From Candidatus Palauibacter australiensis (GTDB lineage Bacteria; Gemmatimonadota; Gemmatimonadetes; Palauibacterales; Palauibacteraceae), in the NCBI GenBank assembly GCA_026705295.1, contig JAPPBA010000078.1:1-64000 (forward strand): a stretch of DNA of 64,000 bases, given 5' to 3'. Shown here piece by piece: positions 58,091-64,000 of the stretch. The notes under the pieces were generated by a model. The model ran no database searches. It saw only the letters and a program-made list of their open reading frames with translations, and was not told the origin of the DNA. The first letter of the stretch is position 1; every line of letters starts with the position of its first letter. The translations under genes and the position numbers were made by a program.

Positions 58091-59214
58091 GACGAGGCGC
58101 GGAGATCCTCGTGCGGACGTGCGCCGGCGTGCAGCCCGCCGAGGACGTGGTCATCGTCACGGATCCGGAGCGGATGGCGATCGCCCGGGCCGTCGCCGAC
58201 GCCGCGCTTGAGACCGGAGCTGTCGCAAGCATCGTGATCCCACCCGAGCGGTCGATCGACAACGAAGAGCCGGGACCCGCGGTGGCTGCGGCGCTCTCGG
58301 CCGCCGACGCCGCCTTCCTGCCCGTGACCCTGGCGCTGGCCCACACCCGCGCGGTGCGCGAGGCCATAGGCGCCGGAGCCCGAGTGCTCTCCATGACCGC
58401 GTTCACCGAGCGGATGATGCGCGAGGGCGGGCTCTTCACGGACTTCCGGGCGCGCAAGCCGCTGTGCGACGCCATCGCGGCGAAGCTCACCGCTGGCGAA
58501 CGCCTGCGGGTGACGAACCCTGCCGGCACCGATCTCACCATGAGCCTCGCGGGCGTGACCGGGAACAGCCACGCCTGCCTGCTGGACGGCCCCGGCTTCA
58601 CCGCCGTTCCCAACATCGAAGCCAACTGCGCCCCCGCGCAGGGCACAGCCGAAGGCGTGTTCGTCTGCGATGGGAGCATCCCCTACTACGGCGTCGGCCC
58701 GATCCGGGAACCCGTGACCTTCCGCATCTCGAAGGGCTTCGTCACCGATATCGAGGGCGGCGACCAAGCCGGATTCCTCGCGGATCTACTCGCCCGACAG
58801 GACGACCGCTGGGTCTACAACCTAGCCCAGTTCGCGTTCGGCCTGAACCCGGCCTGCACCGAATTCACCGGCGAAATGCTCAACGACGAGGGCGTGAACG
58901 GCACCGTCCACATCGGCGTCGGCACCTCCGCCAACCTCGGCGGCACCGTCTCCGCCAAGACCCACTTCGACGCCATCGCACGGGCCCCAACCGTGTGGAT
59001 CGACGACGAAGCGATACTCCGCGACGGAGAGATCCTCGACATGGTGCGCGTCCGCGAAGCACGACGAGCCTTCCGCGAATTCTACGCCACCTGCTTCTGG
59101 TCGTACCGCCCCGACCTGGAGATCGGTTTGGACGACGTGGCATGGGTGGCCGAAACCCTCAAGAGGAATGGGAATCTGAAGGCCTGGCAGGTCGCAAGCC
59201 GACTGTCCCCCTGA
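58087..59214 (+). CDS. M29 aminopeptidase / NicX-superfamily protein, second paralogue
   Basis: A 375-residue paralogue of the preceding gene. It keeps LRVTNPAGTDLTMSLAG, PNIEANCAPAQGTAEGVFVCDGS, GLNPACTEFTGEMLNDEGVNGTVHIGVG and a KTHFD segment, and adds a C-terminal extension of about 35 residues (from RREAR-like VREARRAFREF). The two proteins may form a heteromer. Placement after a DAACS-type symporter suggests a pathway in which an imported compound is hydrolysed or ring-opened. ATG 58087 overlaps the upstream stop (ATGA). Confidence 0.78.
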   Translation: MRRGAEILVRTCAGVQPAEDVVIVTDPERMAIARAVADAALETGAVASIVIPPERSIDNEEPGPAVAAALSAADAAFLPVTLALAHTRAVREAIGAGARVLSMTAFTERMMREGGLFTDFRARKPLCDAIAAKLTAGERLRVTNPAGTDLTMSLAGVTGNSHACLLDGPGFTAVPNIEANCAPAQGTAEGVFVCDGSIPYYGVGPIREPVTFRISKGFVTDIEGGDQAGFLADLLARQDDRWVYNLAQFAFGLNPACTEFTGEMLNDEGVNGTVHIGVGTSANLGGTVSAKTHFDAIARAPTVWIDDEAILRDGEILDMVRVREARRAFREFYATCFWSYRPDLEIGLDDVAWVAETLKRNGNLKAWQVASRLSP

Positions 59215-59254
59215 CGGTGGTGCTCAAGCGTTCGGAGCGGGACGTTTCGGATTA

Positions 59255-59276
59255 GGACGTTCCCGCGGGAACGTCC
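59255..59276. repeat. 22-bp perfect palindrome between convergent genes
   Basis: Left half GGACGTTCCCG and right half CGGGAACGTCC are exact complements with no spacer. It lies 40 bases after the M29/NicX-like stop and 18 bases before the end of the convergent aldo/keto reductase. It could be a two-way terminator stem (with the central bases as loop) or a protein site. There is no T-tract. Confidence 0.7.
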
Positions 59277-59294
59277 GGGACGCGGATCCGGGCT

Positions 59295-60233
59295 TCAGAA
59301 GTCCTGGACGAGCTCCCGCATGCGGCGCTTGGCCGCCTCATCCGGGAGGCGCCCGAAGGCGGCGCCGATGTTCTCCGCCATGTGATCCGGGTTTGTCGTC
59401 TCGGTGAGGGCGCACGTCACGGCGGGGTGGGCGAGGATGTACTTGAGGGAGAACTGCGCCCAGCTCGCGCAGTCGAACTCGACCGCCCAGTCGGGCAATT
59501 CGCGCCCGCTCACGCGGCCGAAGTAGCTGCCGTTCATGAACGGACGGTTGATGAGGACGGCGAGTCCGAGATCCTGCGCGAGCGGAAGGAGACGATCCTC
59601 CGCGTTGGGTTCCATCACCGAGTAGTTGACCTGGACGAAGTCGAGGGGCTGCGTCCGCATGAACGCCTCGAACGCTTCGTGCTGGGGGATGCTGGAGGTG
59701 GTGACGCCGATGTAGCGCGCCTCGCCCGAGTCCTTCCACCGGAGCACGTTGGGCCAGTGCACGTCCAGATCGCGCATGCTCTCGACCTCGAGCAGATCCA
59801 GCGTGCGGCTGCCGACGAGCCGCTGGTTCTGCCGCATCTGCTCGATGCCCGCGGCTTCCCCGTCCGTGTTGATCTTCGTGGCGACGAAGAGGCGGCCGCT
59901 GAACTCCGGCGCGGTCAGGACCGTGCCGAACTCCGCGTCGATCTCCGGCGTGCGCGGCGAGGTGTCCACGACCCGCCCGCCGTGATCGAGAAGCACGCGG
60001 ATCACGCCCGCCACGGGCTCCGTCCCTTCGGTCCGGATCTCGAGCACGGGCTTCGAGGAGCCGAAGCCGACGATGGGCAGCGTCTCCTCCGTTCCCGGGA
60101 TCGGTCGGGTGGGAAGCGTCTCCTGGACCGGGGGCTTGCTCCCGAAAAGGGCGCGCGGGGCAGCCAACACAGCGCCGGCACCCGCCAGACGAATCAGGAA
60201 ATCGCGTCGCGTCGCATCGCTCGGGGTCGTCAT
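59295..60233 (-). CDS. Tat-exported aldo/keto reductase-fold protein lacking the catalytic Tyr
   Basis: A 312-residue protein with a Tat signal (ATRRDFLIRLAGAGAVLAAP). The aldo/keto reductase barrel is seen in IVGFGSSKPV, VVDTSPRTPEIDAEFG, VATKIN (Lys), DLDVHWPN (His) and IGVTTSS. The usual Tyr of the DxxxxYG motif is not found; the segment reads DTSPRTP. The Lys and His remain. Members with such changes are frequent among exported oxidoreductases of unknown role. Export through Tat suggests it folds, perhaps with bound cofactor, before leaving the cytoplasm. It stands alone, 137 bases from the divergent ATPase. Confidence 0.82.
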   Translation of the reverse strand: MTTPSDATRRDFLIRLAGAGAVLAAPRALFGSKPPVQETLPTRPIPGTEETLPIVGFGSSKPVLEIRTEGTEPVAGVIRVLLDHGGRVVDTSPRTPEIDAEFGTVLTAPEFSGRLFVATKINTDGEAAGIEQMRQNQRLVGSRTLDLLEVESMRDLDVHWPNVLRWKDSGEARYIGVTTSSIPQHEAFEAFMRTQPLDFVQVNYSVMEPNAEDRLLPLAQDLGLAVLINRPFMNGSYFGRVSGRELPDWAVEFDCASWAQFSLKYILAHPAVTCALTETTNPDHMAENIGAAFGRLPDEAAKRRMRELVQDF

Positions 60234-60337
60234 CGGCCCTCCCTCAATCGGTCCAGCGGCAGTTTCGGCATCAATCTAACGGCAGAAATGGCAACGATGC
60301 AGCGGCAGGTTAGGACAACGGAGCTCTCACAACATGA

Positions 60338-60364
60338 CAAATCTTACATTGCGTGTTAGATTTG
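60338..60364. promoter_or_regulatory. Inverted repeat at the promoter of the AAA/DUF4143 gene
   Basis: CAAATCTTACA and TGTTAGATTTG are complementary except at one position, with a 5-base spacer. It ends seven bases before ATG 60372 in a rare AT-rich patch. It may be an operator. A possible -10 (TATGAT, 60371-60376) would give a near-leaderless message starting at ATG 60381. Confidence 0.5.
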
Positions 60365-60371
60365 CATAGTT

Positions 60372-61538
60372 ATGATTCGAATGATCCCACGCGAGAGCAA
60401 GCTGCGAGTGGAACGCCTGCTGGCGCGGGCCCCGGCTGTCGTGCTAACCGGACCGCGGCAGGTGGGCAAGACGACCGTGGCGCTCGAGATCGCGCGCGAG
60501 CGGGGCGGCGCTTACCTCGACCTGGAGCGCCCCTCGGACCGGGCCAGGCTGGCGGACGTCGACGCGTACTGCCGCCGCAACGCCGAGCGGCTGGTCGTCT
60601 TTGACGAGATTCAGCGGGTACCGGATCTCTTCGAACCGCTCCGCGGCATCATCGACCGGCGCCGGCGGGAGGGCCGCCGCACGGGTCACTTCCTCTTCCT
60701 CGGCTCGGCGTCCATCGATCTGCTCCGACAATCCGGCGAGACCCTTGCCGGGCGCGTGGCATTCTGCGAGATGCCGCCGCTGAACGTGCGGGAGGTGGGC
60801 GCGGAGCGTCTCGACGATCTCTGGTCTCGCGGCGGATTTCCCGAGAGTCTGCAGGCGGAGGGGGACACGGACAGCTTCGAGTGGCGGCTCGACTTCATAC
60901 AGACCTATCTCGAGCGCGACATCCCGGCGTTGGGGCCGCGGATCCCGAGTGAGACCCTGCGGCGTTTCTGGACGATGCTCGCCCACAACCAGGGGCAGGG
61001 GTTCAATGCCGCCGGCCTGGCCAAGTCTCTGAGTGTCAGCGGCGTGACTGTCGCGCGCTATCTCGACCTCATGGTCGACCTGTTGCTGGTGAGGCGGCTG
61101 GTCTCCTGGCGGGGGAATCTGGGCCGGCGACTCGTGAAGGCCCCCAAGACGTACCTGCGGGACAGCGGAATTTGTCACGCCCTCCTCGGAATCGGATCGC
61201 TGGACTCTCTCCTGGGGCACCCCGTGGCCGGGAGCAGTTGGGAAGGGTTGGTGATCGAGAACATCGTGAGCGCCCTGCCGGCGCATGCCTCGTTCGGCTA
61301 CTACCGGACCGTAGGCGGGGCGGAGGTCGATGTCGTCATCGAGCGCGGTGCGGGTGAGATCTGGGCGGTCGAAATCAAGCGAAGTACCGCACCCCGTGTT
61401 TCGCGCGGTTTCCACAGCGCCTGTGAGGACCTGCGGCCAGCCCGCAAGCTCGTCGTCTATCCGGGTCGCGAGAGCTTTTCGCTCGGTCGGGACATCGAAG
61501 CCGTCCCCTTGAGCAACATCCGCGATGAACTGACCTGA
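60372..61538 (+). CDS. AAA ATPase with DUF4143 domain
   Basis: A 388-residue protein. Walker A is GPRQVGKTT (residues 27-35), Walker B is LVVFDEIQRVP, and a sensor LFLGSASIDLL follows. The C-terminal DUF4143 part has FQLVI-like WEGLVIENIV, YYRTVGGAEVDVVIE and VEIKRSTAP, an arrangement of a PD-(D/E)xK nuclease-like fold (Asp, then Glu-x-Lys). Such proteins are common as lone genes in defence or mobile contexts, with unknown role. Start is ATG 60372 or ATG 60381. The upstream DNA is AT-rich with an inverted repeat, unlike the rest of the window, which could mean recent acquisition. Confidence 0.85.
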   Translation: MIRMIPRESKLRVERLLARAPAVVLTGPRQVGKTTVALEIARERGGAYLDLERPSDRARLADVDAYCRRNAERLVVFDEIQRVPDLFEPLRGIIDRRRREGRRTGHFLFLGSASIDLLRQSGETLAGRVAFCEMPPLNVREVGAERLDDLWSRGGFPESLQAEGDTDSFEWRLDFIQTYLERDIPALGPRIPSETLRRFWTMLAHNQGQGFNAAGLAKSLSVSGVTVARYLDLMVDLLLVRRLVSWRGNLGRRLVKAPKTYLRDSGICHALLGIGSLDSLLGHPVAGSSWEGLVIENIVSALPAHASFGYYRTVGGAEVDVVIERGAGEIWAVEIKRSTAPRVSRGFHSACEDLRPARKLVVYPGRESFSLGRDIEAVPLSNIRDELT

Positions 61539-61565
61539 CCCCAAGTTGGCGTGGCTTCCGCACCG

Positions 61566-62258
61566 CTATTCGGACTGGCCGTTGAGGCGTTTCCATGTCG
61601 CCTCCCACTGGACCCAGTGGCCTGTGTCGGGTGGCGTGCGCGCGGTCACATCCTCGCGGGGTTCCGCGACGACGGCAAAGTCATCGCGTGTCAGGGCGTG
61701 CAGTTCGTCGCGCGCGAAGAAGTGGACGGGCAGACCCTGCTTGGAACCGGATTCGTAGCGGACCGTGAACCCGCCCAGGTCATTTCGCTCAATGACCGTA
61801 TGGGGGCGACGTACCTGGGTCGAGGCGGCGTTCACCCGGAGGAAAAAGAGGCCACCGGGAGACAGGAGGGACGCGACTCGGGAGAAGCACCTGGCGACAT
61901 CGGCGGCAACGCCGTGCTGGAACACCTGAATCGCGATGACATAGCTGAAGCGGCATCGACTGACGAACGTCCGGAAGTCGGCGCAGATCAAGCGCGCAGA
62001 CGGCGCAGGCTCCCGGGTAGCCAACTGTCGAAGCGCTTCGGCCGACAGGTCCAGGCCGTAGAGCCGAAGTCCGGACCGCACGAGCGGAAGGTAGTTCCGA
62101 CCGTTTCCGCACCCGATGTAGAGCCCCCGGCGCTCGGCCAGCGAACTTGGCCGTATCGTGGTGAGGATTTCGTCGACGAAAGGCAGGGGAGGCTCTCCTG
62201 CGTATCTCCCCCTGCGGTACTCCGCGTCCCAGCGCGCCGAGACCAGGGATTGGCTCAT
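61566..62258 (-). CDS. Class I SAM-dependent methyltransferase
   Basis: A protein of about 230 residues with the methyltransferase motifs GLYIGCGNGRNYLPL (motif I), YGLDLSAEAL, ARLICADFRTF and VIAIQVFQHG (motif IV), and LLSPGGLFFLRVN. The methyl acceptor is unknown; it resembles TehB-like and general small-molecule methyltransferases. TTG 62265-62267 is an alternative start three codons earlier; GGAGG lies directly before ATG 62258. It follows the oxygenase gene by 31 bases on the same strand and could be cotranscribed. Confidence 0.8.
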   Translation of the reverse strand: MSQSLVSARWDAEYRRGRYAGEPPLPFVDEILTTIRPSSLAERRGLYIGCGNGRNYLPLVRSGLRLYGLDLSAEALRQLATREPAPSARLICADFRTFVSRCRFSYVIAIQVFQHGVAADVARCFSRVASLLSPGGLFFLRVNAASTQVRRPHTVIERNDLGGFTVRYESGSKQGLPVHFFARDELHALTRDDFAVVAEPREDVTARTPPDTGHWVQWEATWKRLNGQSE

Positions 62259-62289
62259 CTCCTCCAAGCGGACCTCGATCTCCAGGGCC

Positions 62290-63405
62290 TCAGGCGCGGC
62301 CGGTGCGGCGGAGGAGTCTGAGGTGGGTGCGGACGTTGTCGTGTTCGAAGTAGGCGTCCTGCAGGTGGCGCGCCCCGGACGACACCATCTCGGTGCGGCC
62401 GTGGAGCACGCGGTGTCCGGCGCACAGCAGGATCATCCCGCCCTCCAGCCGGAAGGTCACCTGGGCGGCGGGGTCGTTGACGCGGCGCGACAGTTCGTGG
62501 TAGGCGGCGTAGAACTCGCCCAGCCGGGGTTCCGACAAGGGGATGGCCTGCATCTGCGCCGTGTTGAAGCGGATCATCCTGATCTCCCCGTCGGTGTCCA
62601 GGTCGACCATGGGGTTGGCCGCGTAGCACTCGTATTCGTCGCTGAAGATGCGGAACGGAACCCGCACCGAGCACAGCGCGTCGAACTTGTCGGGGTGCTC
62701 GCGGCGTAGCGCCTCGAGCAGGCCGAAACCGTCCACGACCGTCGACGCGCCGCCCTCGCACTCGTTCACGAGCATGTGCAGCGCCTGCACGCTCGGGGGC
62801 CACGTGTAGCTGGTGAAGTCGTTGTGCACTCCGACGGCCAGAGCCGTGTGCGCGATGTTGTATCCCTTCGGATCGAGCTTGACGTTGTGGATGCGCTCGA
62901 ACAGGACCTCCCGGACCGGACCCAGCCGGGGCGCGAGTTCCTCCAGCGAATCCGGTTCCGTGAGAGCGTCGACCAGCACGCAGACCCCGGTGCGCAGAAA
63001 CTCCTCGATCACCTCCGCCGCCGCGCGGTCGTCCGCCAGGAACCGCTGGTAGTCGAACCTCCGCGGCTGGAACTCGCCGTCCCAGTACTTCAACTCGAGA
63101 CGAGGCCGGCTCAGGAGGGCGTGGATGTCGCTCGACCGGTGGCGCGTGCGGTGTCCGTCCGGCCAGGCGATGGAGATCGCCTCGTCGTCGGATCCGGCGC
63201 CGTCGATATCGACTGTCACCGGTCTCAGGTCGCTGGGGACGCGGAAGACGTGGAACCGCTTCTCCGTGGTCTGCTCCACGCAGCACTCGCCGCAGCCGCA
63301 GTTGTCCCGCAGCCAGAGGTAGGGGAGATCGGTGCGTTCGCCATCGCTCCAGACCGCGGTCAGGGCGTCGCCGCTCTGCACGAGACTGCTGATCGAGGCA
63401 CCCAT
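62290..63405 (-). CDS. Gamma-butyrobetaine hydroxylase-like Fe(II)/2-oxoglutarate dioxygenase (TmpA-like?)
   Basis: A 371-residue protein with the two-part layout of gamma-butyrobetaine hydroxylase: an N-terminal zinc domain (WLRDNCGCGECC, Cys36, Cys38, Cys41, Cys42) and a TauD-type oxygenase domain with iron ligands His194 and Asp196 (VGVHNDF) and His335 (HRVLHGR). HGR supplies the 2-oxoglutarate Arg. It may make carnitine. However, the divergent neighbour is an HD-domain protein of the PhnZ/TmpB sort, and TmpA, the partner of TmpB, is itself a gamma-butyrobetaine-hydroxylase-like enzyme. A quaternary-ammonium phosphonate is therefore an equally good substrate. ATG 63405 has GGGAGG upstream. 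Confidence 0.88.
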   Translation of the reverse strand: MGASISSLVQSGDALTAVWSDGERTDLPYLWLRDNCGCGECCVEQTTEKRFHVFRVPSDLRPVTVDIDGAGSDDEAISIAWPDGHRTRHRSSDIHALLSRPRLELKYWDGEFQPRRFDYQRFLADDRAAAEVIEEFLRTGVCVLVDALTEPDSLEELAPRLGPVREVLFERIHNVKLDPKGYNIAHTALAVGVHNDFTSYTWPPSVQALHMLVNECEGGASTVVDGFGLLEALRREHPDKFDALCSVRVPFRIFSDEYECYAANPMVDLDTDGEIRMIRFNTAQMQAIPLSEPRLGEFYAAYHELSRRVNDPAAQVTFRLEGGMILLCAGHRVLHGRTEMVSSGARHLQDAYFEHDNVRTHLRLLRRTGRA

Positions 63406-63444
63406 GGTCGATCCTCCCGGTACGTGGTCACCGGCCTCCAGTAA

Positions 63445-63474
63445 ACGCTACGGACGCCCGAGCGATCTTGACAA
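63445..63474 (-). promoter_or_regulatory. Candidate promoter of the oxygenase gene
   Basis: On the minus strand TTGTCA (63469-63474) and TAGCGT (63445-63450) are 18 bases apart, 40 bases before ATG 63405. The same bases give a TTGACA on the plus strand (63468-63473) towards the HD gene, but no good -10 follows it. Confidence 0.35.
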
Positions 63475-63544
63475 TGCCCTTCGCTTGGGCCGACGCTGCG
63501 GCGAGGAGCCCCCGACCGAACCCCTCAAGCGGAGAGTGACCGGC

Positions 63545-64000
63545 ATGCCCCATACGGCTGGGACGAGCGCCGAAGCGAGCGCGGAGCCGGGCGGCCCCGT
63601 GGTCAGCTTCACCCGCATGGAGGACGGCACCCGCGAGGACTACGAACTGCTCTCGCGCCTCGAGGACGATTTCGCTGCCGACACCGCGGACCGAGTCCTG
63701 GCGCACCTTCGCCAGCTGTCCGGTTCGGTCGGCGGCTACCAGGTCGACCGGCTGGAACATTCCCTGCAGAGCGCGACCCGCGCCCACCGCGACGGCGCGG
63801 ACGAGGAGATGGTGGTCGCCGCGCTCCTGCACGACATCGACGATCTGCTGGCTCCGCACAGCCACGGCGAGCTGGCCGCGCTCCTCCTGCGGCCCTTCGT
63901 GACCGAGCGAACTCACTGGATCGTCCGGCACCACGGCCTGTTCCAGCTCGTCTACTACGCCCACCACCTGGGCCGCGACCGCAACGCGCGCGACAGGTAC
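63545..64000 (+). CDS. HD-domain protein of the PhnZ/TmpB oxygenase type, cut by the window end
   Basis: The first 152 residues of a protein that runs off the window. An early MEDGTREDYELL segment is followed by GGYQVDRLEHSLQSATRA (His72), GADEEMVVAALLHDIDDL (His96, Asp97), PHSHGE (His107) and VRHHGLFQLVYYAHH (His129/His130). The LEHSLQ ... GADxEMVxAALLHD stretch is very close to what I know of PhnZ, a mixed-valent di-iron oxygenase that cleaves a hydroxylated phosphonate. Tyr65 stands where PhnZ has a gating Tyr. The other gene of such a pair, an Fe/2-oxoglutarate dioxygenase, is the divergent neighbour. GGAGAG precedes ATG 63545. Confidence 0.82.
   Translation, partial: MPHTAGTSAEASAEPGGPVVSFTRMEDGTREDYELLSRLEDDFAADTADRVLAHLRQLSGSVGGYQVDRLEHSLQSATRAHRDGADEEMVVAALLHDIDDLLAPHSHGELAALLLRPFVTERTHWIVRHHGLFQLVYYAHHLGRDRNARDRY

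Noticed and set aside
59255-59276. Calling the palindrome a standard intrinsic terminator
   Set aside because: There is no T-tract on either strand and the symmetry runs through the centre without a loop. It is listed as a palindrome only.
62290-63405. Firm assignment as carnitine-forming gamma-butyrobetaine hydroxylase
   Set aside because: TmpA-type phosphonate oxygenases share this fold and layout, and the HD-protein neighbour makes that alternative at least as likely.
1-64000. tRNA, rRNA, insertion sequence or phage attachment sites
   Set aside because: I looked in the gaps between genes and at gene ends and saw no cloverleaf-like sequence, transposase, integrase or terminal inverted repeats that would support one.

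Overview
The window is a 64 kb, very GC-rich, densely coding bacterial chromosome segment. I found no rRNA, tRNA, CRISPR array, insertion sequence or phage gene, and no stretch over 300 bases without a gene. Genes are mostly short operons with 1-4 base stop/start overlaps (ATGA, GTGA, TGATG). Shine-Dalgarno sites are common, and GTG and TTG starts are frequent. The content suggests a Gram-negative heterotroph: signal peptides, lipoboxes, Tat signals, TonB-dependent receptors, c-type cytochromes, a PQQ enzyme, DUF4249 and GLPGLI proteins, and many secreted peptidases and hydrolases. This style fits Gemmatimonadota, possibly a marine or host-associated member. That placement is inference; no marker gene is present to prove it.

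Layout. 1-4.4 kb: a cut (perhaps frameshifted) gene, a monohaem cytochrome c, a protein joining two Cache-like domains to an outer-membrane barrel, and a DinB-like protein. 4.4-7.5 kb (minus): small CC-ending protein, ArsA-type ATPase and CstA transporter. 7.6-12.8 kb (minus): S9 peptidase, gamma-glutamyltransferase and amidohydrolase in one overlapping operon. 12.8-23.4 kb (minus): PQQ/cytochrome dehydrogenase, serine hydrolase, fatty acid hydroxylase-type protein, a LysM peptidase/TonB receptor/DUF4249 group, and 5-oxoprolinase pxpABC. 23.5-30.6 kb: dipeptidase, two exported FAH-fold proteins, amino acid permease, thioredoxin-like protein, DDAH-like amidinohydrolase and SRPBCC protein. 30.6-39.9 kb: MarC, serine hydrolase, MBL-fold hydrolase, MATE pump, GLPGLI protein with its outer-membrane barrel, and an acyltransferase-type membrane protein. 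39.9-46.5 kb (minus): molybdenum hydroxylase pair, tannase-like esterase, and a BlaI/M56 regulatory pair with clear operators. 46.7-54.5 kb: two-subunit aconitase X, 3-hydroxyacyl-CoA-type dehydrogenase, beta-keto acid cleavage enzyme, amino acid permease, Tat-exported class V aminotransferase and an exported alanine-racemase-like protein. 54.5-55.9 kb: two toxin-antitoxin pairs back to back. 55.9-64 kb: symporter, tandem M29/NicX-like proteins, Tat-exported aldo/keto reductase, ATPase, methyltransferase, a gamma-butyrobetaine-hydroxylase-like oxygenase and, divergent from it and cut by the window end, an HD-domain oxygenase-like protein.

How the genes fit together. The main theme is scavenging of peptides, amino acids and small nitrogen compounds. 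Secreted peptidases and gamma-glutamyltransferase would release gamma-glutamyl products and amino acids, PxpABC would open 5-oxoproline to glutamate, and several transporters would import products. A second theme is quaternary-amine chemistry: an oxygenase/HD pair resembling TmpA/TmpB or PhnY/PhnZ, and a dehydrogenase next to a beta-keto acid cleavage enzyme as in carnitine degradation. The points most worth following up are that oxygenase/HD pair, the CC protein-ArsA-CstA operon, the Cache-barrel fusion, two genes that seem to start with AUU or AUC behind good Shine-Dalgarno sites, and several exported enzymes lacking expected catalytic residues.
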